The position numbers and the translations under genes were made by a program. DNA of 14,100 nucleotides from Suillus spraguei. Lineage: Eukaryota > Basidiomycota > Agaricomycetes > Boletales > Suillaceae. This document shows, in pieces, positions 1 to 8,846 of the stretch. How positions within the stretch are numbered: the first letter of the stretch is position 1; every line of letters begins with the position of its first letter. The notes under the pieces were generated by a model. The model was not told the origin of the DNA and searched no databases. It was given only the letters and a program-made list of their open reading frames with translations. Location: positions 1 through 14,100 of the forward strand of contig JABCPU010001169.1 of NCBI GenBank assembly GCA_016800925.1. Reading direction: 5' to 3'.

Positions 1-9
1 CCAGCAAAG

Positions 10-1094
10 CTAAACTTCATAGAAATCTTGTACGGGATCTGCTCCAGGCCCAATATCATGCACAACGTAGTAGCTGAAGAACAATACTTTGAATGACAAC
101 GCCAACCCAGCATGTAGTGCGCCGACTACGATGATAAGTAAGCGAGTGGCTTTTGCATCGGCCTAGAAGAGAGTGGTGAGCAAAACTAGATCAGGCGAGG
201 GATATGACCATACCATTGCCAATATTGGGTACACGTTCGTCACCAGGAAGTATCCTGACAAGCAGAACGCGATGCCCACCAGAACCCAACGTAGAATAGA
301 GATGGGTATGACGCATAGTATCTACAAGACAACGGTTACTCAAGAACGGTGCAATAAGTTGTGCCCTTACCGAAACCGGTATCCAAACGAATAATGAATA
401 ACCCCAGACCCCGATCGCCTCCGTTACGCCCCCAATCACCTACGCCGAGGTAGCGTAGTGCGATCCACAGAAGAACTGGTACTGCAAACGCGTATATGTA
501 CACGATCGTTGTTGCCAGACTAAGTAGGCCAAAGTCATAATCATACGCAGCGCCCGGGTCGGAGAGGTAAGACGAGATGCTTGCTGCCAGGGACGAAGAC
601 AGGAACAACGCCAGGATGAGCGTGGTTGGGACCCAGAAAGGGCCGTATAGGTCAGCGCTGGGTGTAAGAATTGTCATGTACGAAGGTGAAGTGGGGAGGA
701 GCGTCGTATAGCATCGCTTCAAGACGGTTGAGGTATCAACGTCAAAGTATGGCTGATAGTATTCGACTGTCCAGAACCCAGATGGACCTTTGCGCGTGGT
801 GTGATCTGTAAGGTATCCTGTAATTGGGTACACGTCAGGAAAGAAGATACGGCGGAGTTGTCGGTGTACCTCGGTCAGGAGCCCCGGACTGTGGTCGTTG
901 GTCTGCTCTCGCGTCCGCTCCAAGGAAAGCTACTTGGGTTAAATGTTTGATCACGCACTTCAAGGCAGACGTGCTCACATTTGAATTCGAGACCCTCTGG
1001 TCCCTCTTCCAGTCGCTGTAAACCATCTTATTTAACACCAAAGCAGTAGAGTCATGCCACTTACATCGTCCTCGTCGACAGCAACATAAGCCAT
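10..1094 (-). CDS. Yip1-domain Golgi membrane protein, YIPF1/YIPF2 (yeast Yip5) type, with one apparent frame break
   Basis: Six exons on the minus strand: 1094-1065, 1015-979, 929-870, 817-371, 321-214 and 162-10; all introns are GT-AG. About 277 residues if the frame break is ignored. The N-terminus MAYVAVDEDD leads into an acidic cytosolic region and the family signature FWTVEYYQPYFDVDT. Then follow DLYGPFW and five hydrophobic segments, including VWGYSLFVWIP and RWVLVGIAFCLSGYF, the layout of YIPF1/2 proteins. Family members sit in Golgi and endosomal membranes and bind Rab GTPases; the role here is inferred from the family. Exon lengths fit one continuous frame only if exon 4 carries one base too many. 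The switch falls at the C5 run 429-433, between LRYLGVGDW and VTEAIGVWGYS. Either the run is miscalled or the gene is truncated in this strain. It diverges from the small membrane-protein gene at 1323. Confidence 0.85.
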
Positions 1095-1322
1095 GTTGCC
1101 TCACGTAAAAAGGTGTAGAATGGATGTCACAAAGTTGTCGACGAGCTGGCAGAGGGTTAACATGTCTAGGGACTCTGGACACCCTGTTCAACTGATGTCA
1201 GGACCCCGGACATCTCCTCGTATGTTCAACACCATTGCTTGAACAACCGGAAGTAAGTGCTTAACGAGTACTCCAACTTCATAACTACCGAAGCGGTACT
1301 ACTGTTGTTTGACAGTTAAAGA
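1095..1322. promoter_or_regulatory. Shared intergenic promoter region of two divergent genes
   Basis: This 228-bp gap separates the start codon of the YIPF-type gene (minus) from that of the small membrane protein (plus). It must hold both 5' untranslated regions and promoters. I see no clear TATA box and cannot place transcription starts. Confidence 0.45.
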
Positions 1323-1595
1323 ATGGCACAAAAGCTGCCTCCTCAAGCTCGCAGGCTCCGCACTATCATTGTCACGGTTCCCATCATGGCAGCAACAGCA
1401 TGTTCGTCGTTCTTCAAACATTCCAGTCGCTCATCTCACCTTTAACCGCCTGCAGACGTACTCTACGAGCGCGTCGTGCTCGGAAAACCTCGAAGAACAT
1501 TGCCTAGGGATACACCACAACCCCTTTCTACGACCAATGAATTACCGCCTGAGAGCTTCCATGCCGGGAGTGAACGCCCGTCAAAAAGAGAATAA
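1323..1595 (+). CDS. Small single-pass membrane protein, 72 residues, function unknown
   Basis: Two exons, 1323-1401 and 1456-1595, with a 54-nt intron (GTTCGT donor, CTGCAG acceptor). Joining them gives 72 residues and a TAA stop. The N-terminus MAQKLPPQARRLRT is basic, the hydrophobic stretch IIVTVPIMAATAYVLY (about residues 15-30) can span a membrane once, and RVVLGKPRRTLPRD follows before a polar, Pro/Ser-rich tail. A basic N-terminus before one membrane helix would suit a mitochondrial inner-membrane or endomembrane protein; this is inference. The architecture looks like a small conserved fungal protein but I cannot name the family. The unspliced frame from 1309 ignores this intron and is not the product. 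It is divergent from the YIPF-type gene and convergent with MIC10. Confidence 0.7.
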
Positions 1596-1738
1596 ACATT
1601 TGCGTGTGGTCTATGGAAGGTGGGAGGGTGTGCGAAGGCGCTCTATGTAAAATAATGCCAAGTCCTCGAGGCTCACGATCATATTGTTGCCTCCGTGCAG
1701 TCCCTCCGTGATACTACCAAGCAATATATCAAGTAACA

Positions 1739-2205
1739 TCATTTGCTCTCGTCTGTCTGAGATATTATGCGTGTTCCAGAGACGCGTGCGGGGTTGAATG
1801 AGCGATCGCAGTCTGCATACGCTGCTCCCATACCGAACCCCGTTGAGAGGGCAATAGGCCATGTTCGTCCTGTAACGCGTCGGATTAGAATATGTGGAGA
1901 AAATCAAGTAAAGCACGGACTTCGGAAAAGAATGACGGATGCAACAACTCCAACGCTGAAACCTACACCACTGCGCGATTTTCAGATATTCATGTCAGCT
2001 ACAGATGCAAGCCAAGACTCACGCTTTCACCAACAGATCGGCCACTTGTGATCATAGTCAGTCGACTCTTCCAACTCAAATAATTGGAGCACATACGACA
2101 CCTATCATACTTAAAGACAGTTAGCTTCGAAAATTGTGCTTGACTATAAAGACACACCTTTTGGCTGACAATGTTCTCGCTTGATGACGCTTTTTCAGAC
2201 GACAT
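1739..2205 (-). CDS. MIC10: MICOS complex subunit Mic10
   Basis: Five exons: 2205-2158, 2109-2097, 2044-2023, 1970-1921 and 1869-1739, coding for 87 residues; the joined length of 264 nt closes exactly on TGA. The protein starts MSSEKASSSENIVSQKYDRC and has two hydrophobic segments carrying the family's glycine motifs: GVGFSVGVVASVILF and GFGMGAAYADCD, separated by the short basic RRRTWP loop. Mic10 is a small hairpin protein of the mitochondrial inner membrane that oligomerises through these glycines and bends the membrane at crista junctions. The length matches the family (about 80-100 residues). Exons 2 and 3 are only 13 and 22 nt, so automatic gene finders could easily miss the gene. It is head to head with BRO1 and converges on the 72-residue membrane protein. 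Confidence 0.93.
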
Positions 2206-2430
2206 GGCTTCAGTATGAAATGACACTCCCGAACTTGCAACAACGGACGGAAACGGCAAGGAAACAACCCCTCTCGCGGGGGTCAATAATTCATTATACT
2301 ACTTCCGGATCCCGTAAGCCCTAGCATTTGCGCAGTTTCATGAAATCATAGCCTACTGGAACACGATCCTTCCTTGTTTGCAGGCTCTGAGTACATCCAG
2401 GCGAATTCTCGCAAGGTATATTTTTCAGAT
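2206..2430. promoter_or_regulatory. Divergent promoter region between MIC10 and BRO1
   Basis: These 225 bp lie between the start codons of MIC10 (minus) and BRO1 (plus), so both promoters and leaders must lie here or extend into the flanks. The frame upstream of the BRO1 ATG is open back to 2374. The ATG at 2431 is preferred because homologous proteins begin close to MxHQSPMIxIPKKT. Confidence 0.5.
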
Positions 2431-5400
2431 ATGGCGCACCAATCGCCCATGATAGCGATCCCCAAGAAGACGACGGGGGATGTCGATTGGGCAGCTCCCA
2501 TACGCAATCTCATTGCCAAGTCCTTTGGCGAGAACCCAGACAATTACGCACAAGAGTGTCAAGCGCTGCAACGCTGTAGGCAAGACGCCGTGAAAGGAGC
2601 AGGCAGCGATATAACAGGTTCGTCGCCAAAGCAATCACGATCTTGGGGATACTCACAATTTCGCTTCCCAGGTCGTGACCTGCTATACAAGTACTTTGGG
2701 CAACTCGAGATCCTGGAGATGCGCTTCCCAGAGATTCGCGTCAACTTTCCGTGGAATGATGCTTTCACGAATAAGCTGACTACGCAGACAGCTATTGCGT
2801 TTGAGAAGGCCTCTGTTCTGTTTCAGATCGCGGCTACACATTCCGCCATTGCTGCCTCCCAGAACAGGTCCGATCCAGAGGGACTCAAACTCGCGTTTTA
2901 TTACTTCAAGACATGTGCAGGCATGCTTACATATATTAACGAGAATTTCTTGCATGCCCCCTCGACTGACCTCAGCCGGGAGGTGATCAAGTTTCTGGTG
3001 GGAGTCATCATGGCGCAGGCTACAGAAGTATTTTTGGAAAAGTGCATCGACGAGAAGAAAGCACCGGCGTTGGTAGCCAAGATTGCATCCCAGTCTGCGT
3101 CCATGTACACCTCCTTGAGCGAGGAGGTAAAAGACTTCATGGGTAAGGGCATATTCGATCGCAACTGGATCACTCTCATCCAGGTTTGTTCATATTCTGA
3201 AGCACGAGATTAGCGTTGACATATTGCGCAGATAAAATCTAAACACTTTGGCTCTATCGCACAATACTATCGCGGTCAAGTCGACAACAAAGCGGGGGCT
3301 CACGGCGAGGCCCTCGTACGGTTCACCCTCGCTGAATCTTTAGCAAAAGAAGCCAATCGCTCTGCTGCATCGTTCTCTGCTTTATTTGCCCACGTATCAC
3401 CTACGCTTCCCGCAGATGCCGGGCCTTCCATCTCCGAACGCACAAAGGTACAACTTCAACTGAGCACAGACCGCAAGACAGAAGCGCAGCGCGATAATGA
3501 TCTAATCTACAATGCTATCCTTCCATCTGCCGACGCACTGCCCGCTATCGAAAAAGCAGTTGTCGCTACGCCTATTTCCATTCAAGAGGTATATCGTGCA
3601 CCGGACGTCCAGAATGTCATAGGCACGGATATCTTCGCCAAGTTGATTCCGTTGAGCGTGCACGAGAGCGCCAGCGTGTATTCTGAGGAGAAGGCAAAGC
3701 TTGTGCGCCAAGAGGTTGAGAATGCAGAAAGTGCCCAGGTCGAGGCGCGCAGTGCACTAGAAGCAATGGGAGTGCAGGCGGGACTGGCGAGGTTCAAGGC
3801 GATGGCTGATGGTAGCTTGGGCGGGGAGGAAGAGATCCCTTTGGATGTACGCCGTTGGCGAGAGGATATCAACGTCATGGAGGACAGGGAGGGCATCGAC
3901 ACGCTTTTGCAACAGATGGCTCGTCTTAAGGATGCTGTAAAAGTGGAGCTAGACGGTATTTCGCGGGATCTCGAGGTCGAATTGAGAGAGTGCGAGACGA
4001 TGCGGGTCAAGTACGACCACCTGTGGACGCAAGAACCATCTGCATCTTTTACGAAGCCTATTCGGCAAGACTTGAAATCTCATTTGGGCGCTTTGGACGC
4101 TGCCGCCGCATCCGATCAACAGGTATCGACGCTCTGGGAATCAGTCAAATCTGATATTCGACTATTGCTATCATCTGACGTCGAAGATGTCTTCCGTGCC
4201 AGCGCGCAGCGTGATGCCCCTTCGGAAAGCCTGCTAGATCTTGACATCGGTGCCGAGGCTCACGATGAAAACGAACGAATCAGAATCAGACAGTATACTA
4301 CCGAAATTGAGGAGCGTCTGGGACGGTTGAAGAAAATTGCTTATGAGCGAGGTGAAATACTTAAAGAACTGAAAGACAAGGTAATGTGCACAATAATATT
4401 ATTTGGATTTGACTGATATTTCTCCCACAGATCCAAGCTGACGATGTCTCGCACCTGCTACTTTTGAATCGCCGTAACCCTGGCGCCGAGCAATCGCTGT
4501 TCGCCGCAGAACTCGAGAAGTTCCGGATATACCAACAACGTCTTGGAACCACTGTGCACAATCAGCAAGTCGTATTGCAGGAAATACAGGGACTGTGGAA
4601 GAACTTACGAGACCTTGCTGGGCGTGGGCCTGGCGCAAAGAAGTGGGATGAGCGCGAGCGGCGGAAGAAGGACACCGTACGCAGGTTCTCGAATGCGAGA
4701 GACGGATATATGGAGGTCAGAGATGGGTTGACGTATGTGTACTGTTTTGCACATTTCATCGTATCTGACATTCGGTTCAGGAAAGGACTGCAATTTTACC
4801 AACAACTTACTGACCTAAGTGCTACACTTACTCTTAGTGTGAGGTCCTTTATCACCGACCGTCGATCAGAACGCGACAGACTTGTTGGGCAAGCGGATAT
4901 CCAGCAGCGGCTTGTGGTACCAAAGACACCTGCTAAAAAACCTCCCTTACCACCACCGCGGCGTTCAGTTCCATCTCTGGACTCATCTTTCGCGTCTATG
5001 AATCTGCAAGGAGGTCAGAATTCGGTACCTCCACCACCAAAGCCGCCAACGGCACCAAGGTCACCAGCGACCTGCGTGTTCCCACCTCATCCACCCAACG
5101 TATATTCGAATCTCCCGCCACCTCCGCAACAACCCGCACGCCCAGCATACACAAATCCAGTATCGCCAAATCCGCTACCCGACCCATATGCAAGCCTGGG
5201 AGCGTTCGGGTCTCAGTTTTCTGCACCCCGTGCTACTCCTCCACCTCCGCAGCAAACGTATTCTGCGTCACCACAAAGACAGTCTTCCTTTTCCTTGCCA
5301 CCACCACCGCCGTCACGACCGCAGTACACCGCGAATCCCAGGCCAGCAAGCTCCTCCTCCGCCACAGTCGTGGCAGCAATATCCTCCCCAGATACAGCCA

Positions 5401-5462
5401 ACCCGGCAGGGTTCACAGTACCAAACTATGCCCCCGCCTCCACCACCTTCACAAGGTCATGA
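2431..5462 (+). CDS. BRO1: BRO1-domain ESCRT-associated protein (Bro1/PalA(Rim20)/ALIX family)
   Basis: Five exons: 2431-2617, 2672-3183, 3232-4380, 4431-4732 and 4781-5462, 943 residues as read. Residues about 7-390 form the Bro1 domain (AIPKKT near the start, CRQDAVKGAGSD, YKYFGQLEILEMRFPE, FPWNDAF, FEKASVLFQIA, FYYFKTCAGMLTYI). Residues about 400-760 are the helical V domain, with VHESASVYSEEKAKLVR and the later DDVSHLLLLNRRNPG. From about residue 766 the tail is Pro-rich (KPPLPPPRR and many PPPP runs). The family binds ESCRT-III Snf7 through the Bro1 domain and acts in endosomal sorting (Bro1) or ambient-pH signalling (PalA/Rim20); the sequence does not decide which. Introns 1 (54 nt) and 4 (48 nt) are multiples of three without in-frame stops, so retention would be in frame. 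Near 5318-5345 a +1 frame gives a more typical tail ending QQYYQGYGR at 5496, which suggests a one-base indel. Confidence 0.93.
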
Positions 5463-5709
5463 TACTCAGCAATATTACCAAGGGTATGGAAGATAATAAT
5501 TTACGTAGATCCTGATAAGAACCGAAATGTATACGTTTGGAAGGAAGCAAAGTTTCATTGGGATGTAGAGTAATGGAGTGCGGGGCGCGTGTCGCCGGTA
5601 TGCGGTTTGCGGTGCATAGCAGATTGGTAGCATCAAGATTCCTATAAGTGACGAGTCTACGACCGACCTCTCTCAATGAGTCTAACACCCAACCCAGTGG
5701 TAGTTGGTA
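5463..5709. other. Convergent 3' region of BRO1 and MIC12
   Basis: This region separates the annotated stop of BRO1 from the stop of MIC12 on the other strand. Positions 5463-5496 would be coding if BRO1 ends in the alternative frame. The rest must hold both 3' untranslated regions and transcription ends, which may overlap. No further gene is seen. Confidence 0.5.
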
Positions 5710-6190
5710 TCATGAGTCGTCACCATACAGAACTTTCTTCCCTAGCTCCACTGCACGCTGCTCCCACCGCCAGGCGGTTCCGAATAAACCAGCAACCTCA
5801 TCGTTCCACTTGGATTGAATGAGGGACGTTAGTGGGTGGTGCGTTATACGCGTGGATGCAGGCGGAGGAGAGGGAATGGTAGTCGAGGCATTAGCGATAC
5901 GCTCCGAGAGCACATGAATACTGTGTAACATGCTTAGTCGGCATTGTAGAGGTAAAGCGTTGGGATATGAACGAACTCGGCACGGTGTTGGGCAGTCCTG
6001 TAATATGAATGATGAACAGGTTTGTTTTGAATTCTTGTAAACGGATAATTGCTCACCTGGTTTGCACCAAGTTCGAAAACCCATGGTAAATCTAAAGCGA
6101 TAGGACGATTAGATGAATCCTGGTTTGAGAGACAATACTTACACCACCCATGACAAGGGCACCAGCGAGGGAGCCAGCCACGAACGACAT
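5710..6190 (-). CDS. MIC12: MICOS complex subunit Mic12 (AIM5 family)
   Basis: Four exons: 6190-6143, 6091-6057, 5997-5977 and 5932-5710, 108 residues; the joined length of 327 nt closes on TGA. The N-terminus MSFVAGSLAGALVMGGIYHG is one hydrophobic, glycine-rich membrane segment. The middle AQHRADMLHSIHVLSERI is predicted helical and is followed by a Pro/Ser linker. The C-terminal SLIQSKWNDEVAGLF and WEQRAVELGKK fit the conserved WNEQ...W..GK end of yeast Mic12. Mic12 is the fungal MICOS subunit that couples the Mic60 and Mic10 subcomplexes at crista junctions. The 44-nt third intron uses the donor GTTCGT. It converges on BRO1, and the other MICOS gene, MIC10, lies on the far side of BRO1 on the same strand. 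Confidence 0.85.
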
Positions 6191-6900
6191 CTCTGTGATG
6201 AAAGTTAAGTGTTGTTTGAATTGTCAGCAAGTCCGTGAAGCCAAATACGTCACGACAACCAAGACAACGACGAAATTGAACGATGAGTCGTGTCGTGGGT
6301 ACTACTACTCGGCCGGAGTCCCCGACAAGTGGCAGCGACAAGACCGACAGTCCATGAAAAAAAAGACGACATGGTCACTCCAACGGTATTTAGTATTTCT
6401 TCTCAACATAACTTCTTGATGACGAATCAATATCAATTGAATAGATAATGTTATAACTCCGAGTCTGTGAAGTCGCTGTTAAACTCAAAGCTTGTTAACT
6501 GCCCAGACCCGATTGACATTATGATGGAGGTTCTCGCTACCGGAAATTATCGGTACTCCTCGCTGAAGAAACATCTAGACCTGTTTTTCTTGAGGCATTC
6601 CACCATAGGCAAGTGTCTATCTAATCGCCATGACGGACTGTCTCGACGAACATGCCAAATGCATCACCAGGTTTTACCCTGCTGTTCAATGTGTCGGGCC
6701 ATCGTTGATAACGGGGAACTTGGCACTTTCAACGTGTAATTGCCAATGATAACGTTGCGATCTTGGCCAAATATCGGCGGTCACAGTGATTATTTTGGAT
6801 ACCACCGTGATACTATGAATTATAACTACGACCTTCGAAGCTTCAAACTTTATCAACAACATCGACAATGATCGCGTGCATCCCGATTCTTGCACTCAAG
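6191..6900. other. Intergenic stretch without a supported gene
   Basis: Upstream of MIC12 the sequence contains only short frames with no recognisable motif, no plausible exon chain and no repeat shared with the array to the right. The first part (to about 6400) probably holds the MIC12 promoter. An RNA gene or lineage-specific short gene cannot be excluded. Confidence 0.5.
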
Positions 6901-7112
6901 CTCAGTAAATCACGAACAAGACTATAGGCATGGTCGATCATCAAACTCACATATCTACATTGCGCGAGTAGTGCGAAAATTCGTATACAAACAATTGTAC
7001 TGATAGGCTCCTAACAAATAGGTATTGCATCATTAAAATTTAACCATGATACTAAAGCGAAAGCGGAACATGACTTATTGTCTCGACGTACTACGCGGGC
7101 TGCTGGCTCAAT

Positions 7113-7345
7113 CTATAGCCAGCTGTGACTGGTCGCAGCTCGGTACTTCGTTTTAAGGCGCACAGGTGAGTCATGTGGTTGAATCCTGGCTCAGCAAGCT
7201 GCTTATGATCACACTATTGAGTCCACAAAACAAGCTGTCGCAGCAATCACTGGGTGAATGGCAAAGTTGTCCCGAAGGCAGACACTGCACTGACAAACAT
7301 ACATGCTGTCAAAGCAACAACAACGGTGAGGATGGAGAAACACAT
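7113..7345 (-). pseudogene. Knottin-like gene copy A, frameshifted
   Basis: Aligned to copies B-E, exon 1 is 7345-7213. It keeps its ATG and a recognisable signal peptide (MCFSILTVVVALTACMFVSA), but is one base longer than copy B: an extra G sits just before the first mature cysteine codon. As read, the frame runs out of the cysteine framework and reaches TGA after about 32 codons. The shifted frame behind the insertion still shows the C-x6-C-x5-CC-x4-C spacing, so the insertion looks recent. The expected intron acceptor (CTTAG in the intact copies) is CTTAAA here, and the GTAAGT of the 3' block is ATAAGT. Three independent lesions support a pseudogene. The TATA-like box upstream is still present. 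Confidence 0.75.
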
Positions 7346-7440
7346 TTTCTGTGTGAGGTGATATAGAATCTTCTGAGGGTGATCTCGAATGATATGGATA
7401 TATCTGAGAATGGGGGAACACTGTAGGACGACTACCAGCT

Positions 7441-7446
7441 CTTATA
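7441..7446 (-). promoter_or_regulatory. TATA-like box of copy A
   Basis: Minus-strand TATAAG about 95 bp upstream of the copy A ATG, in the conserved upstream block. Copies C and E have TATA-like boxes at closely matching distances. Confidence 0.45.
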
Positions 7447-7970
7447 CACTTACAGGAACGATTCTCATCAATTTGGCAGGACTGTTTTTGCTATCGGATC
7501 GCAGAATTTAGCAGGACCTGCAGAAACGTATTCAAATGATCACATGTAATAGCCTCCCAGCAGGCGTTGACGATTATCCTCATTCAATCCTCACATCTGT
7601 GTTTGACGACGGTCGAAAACGTATCGAATTAGCCTTCGAGGTCAACGAATAGATTCAAGCTGCGCAGTGCGTTCCATCTTCGTGCGGCCTCCCAATATCA
7701 ATCTTCAACAGCCATGATCGCTCGTTTTGACAGCCTCCAGAACTCAAGCCTATTGCCCTAGTGGACCACGAGTAAGACTAGGCACGGTCGATCATTTTCA
7801 GATCACTTCAAACATCTACATTTGCTCGAGCAACATGAAACTTGGTCTAAAACAGCTGTGGTCTCGGATGGGCTCTGAAACTAGGTACAATTGTTCAACC
7901 ATGATGCCAAAGCGAAAGCGGGAACATGACTTACCGTTTCGACGTGCTACTCGGGTTGCAGGCTCGATTT

Positions 7971-8199
7971 CTAAACCATGCAGATCTTCAATCCAGTCTA
8001 GGGCACGCAGGTGGGTCATGTGGTTGCATCTTGGTTGCACAAGAACTTGCTCATATGTAGTACTCACTTCATCGAGTGCACAAACAAAGTCACTGCAGCA
8101 ATCATCAGATCCACTGCAAACTTCTCCCACGTCCAGACATGCACTGACAAACATAGATGCTGTCAAGGCAACAACAACGGCGAGGATAGAGAAACGCAT
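7971..8199 (-). CDS. Small secreted six-cysteine knottin-like protein, copy B
   Basis: Exon 1 is 8199-8068 (44 codons), the intron 8067-7998 (GTGAGT...CCCTAG, 70 nt), exon 2 7997-7971; 52 residues. Residues 1-20 (MRFSILAVVVALTASMFVSA) form a signal peptide with a likely cut after A20, directly before C21. The mature peptide of about 32 residues has cysteines at 21, 28, 34, 35, 40 and 50: C-x6-C-x5-CC-x4-C-x9-C, the order seen in inhibitor-cystine-knot peptides. Exon 2 adds TGLKICMV, supplying the sixth cysteine. This suggests a compact, disulfide-stabilised extracellular peptide. Its role (effector, defence, inhibitor or peptide toxin) is unknown. It is the least damaged copy, with an intact start, splice sites and all six cysteines. 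Reading through the intron gives a long frame but loses the knot arrangement. Confidence 0.78.
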
Positions 8200-8269
8200 T
8201 TTCTGTATGAGGTGATATGGAATTTTTTGAGGGGGATCTCTCTGAGGATGGGGCAACAATGTAGGACGT

Positions 8270-8279
8270 GCATATATCT
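8270..8279 (-). promoter_or_regulatory. TATA-like box of copy B
   Basis: Minus-strand AGATATATGC about 75 bp upstream of the copy B ATG. It lies in the upstream block shared with the other copies, although B lacks part of that block. Confidence 0.35.
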
Positions 8280-8310
8280 AGGACCGACTCTGATCAATTT
8301 GGCGGAATTG

Positions 8311-8420
8311 TTATTGCTGTTGGATGGCAGAATTTTGGCAGAATGATTGTTATTGCTGTTGGATGGCAGAATTTTGGTAGAATCGTTATTGCTGTTGGAT
8401 GGCAGAATTTTGGCAGAACC
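8311..8420. repeat. Three-copy minisatellite upstream of copy B
   Basis: Three near-identical units start with TTATTGCTGTTGGATGGCAG at 8311, 8350 and 8386 (periods 39 and 36 bp). Each continues AATTTTGGCAGAA or AATTTTGGTAGAA. Copies A, D and E have a single diverged equivalent at the matching place, so the expansion is specific to B. It lies about 110-220 bp upstream of the B start codon. Confidence 0.9.
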
Positions 8421-8846
8421 CGCTGAAGTGTATATATTCAATTGATTGCAACCATTGTGCCATAACCTGCCAGCATCCACGCTTCTATTATTTATTCCTA
8501 ACCACCGAACGCTCGCTCGAATCCCCAGTCCCTCATCCTGATCTCTCACTGATCACTTCATCAAAATGAAACGTTAGACATGTCTTGGATACTTTGACGC
8601 CTCGTCATCAAAACAGATGCAATGTTGAATTCTGACACTATTACTTCGTAAAATAAGGACAAGACCGTCCCAATGCAAAAACAAGGTGAACATCAGCATA
8701 TAAGTAGTCGGACATGTCTATATCACAGGTGTAGTATTGCGCACGGCTGAGGTGTAATTTTCAGACAATGCCATGTACAATAATATTGGCCGTGAGCAAA
8801 GGGATGGATCCATTCTATATTTATATTAGCAACTGACATTTTCATT
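8421..8846. other. Distal upstream flank of unit B and spacer
   Basis: To about 8560 this matches the distal upstream parts of units D and E (for example CCACCGAACGC and CCTGATCTCTCA). Beyond that no gene is seen. A weak match around 8771-8808 (CCATGTA, then TGAGCAAAGGGAT) recurs at 11183-11214, upstream of unit D, and suggests an older, longer duplication. Confidence 0.5.

Noticed and set aside
440..490. A 43-nt intron in the YIPF gene (GTACCA...GTAG) that would also restore the frame
   Set aside because: It would delete VPVLLWIALRYL, which is part of a membrane segment in the family; a one-base error in the C5 run is simpler. RNA reads could reverse this.
1767..2051. A 94-residue plus-strand frame
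   Set aside because: It is the antisense shadow of MIC10 exons and introns.
6467..6739. A 90-residue plus-strand frame
   Set aside because: It has no motif, no family resemblance and no plausible splice partners; it is expected by chance at this length.
7816..8259. A 147-residue unspliced frame over copy B
   Set aside because: It runs through a canonical GTGAGT...TAG intron that is shared by all copies; the spliced form gives the six-cysteine pattern instead.
8311..8420. CRISPR-like array
   Set aside because: The repeats are contiguous with no unique spacers, periods are unequal, and the context is eukaryotic; it is a minisatellite.
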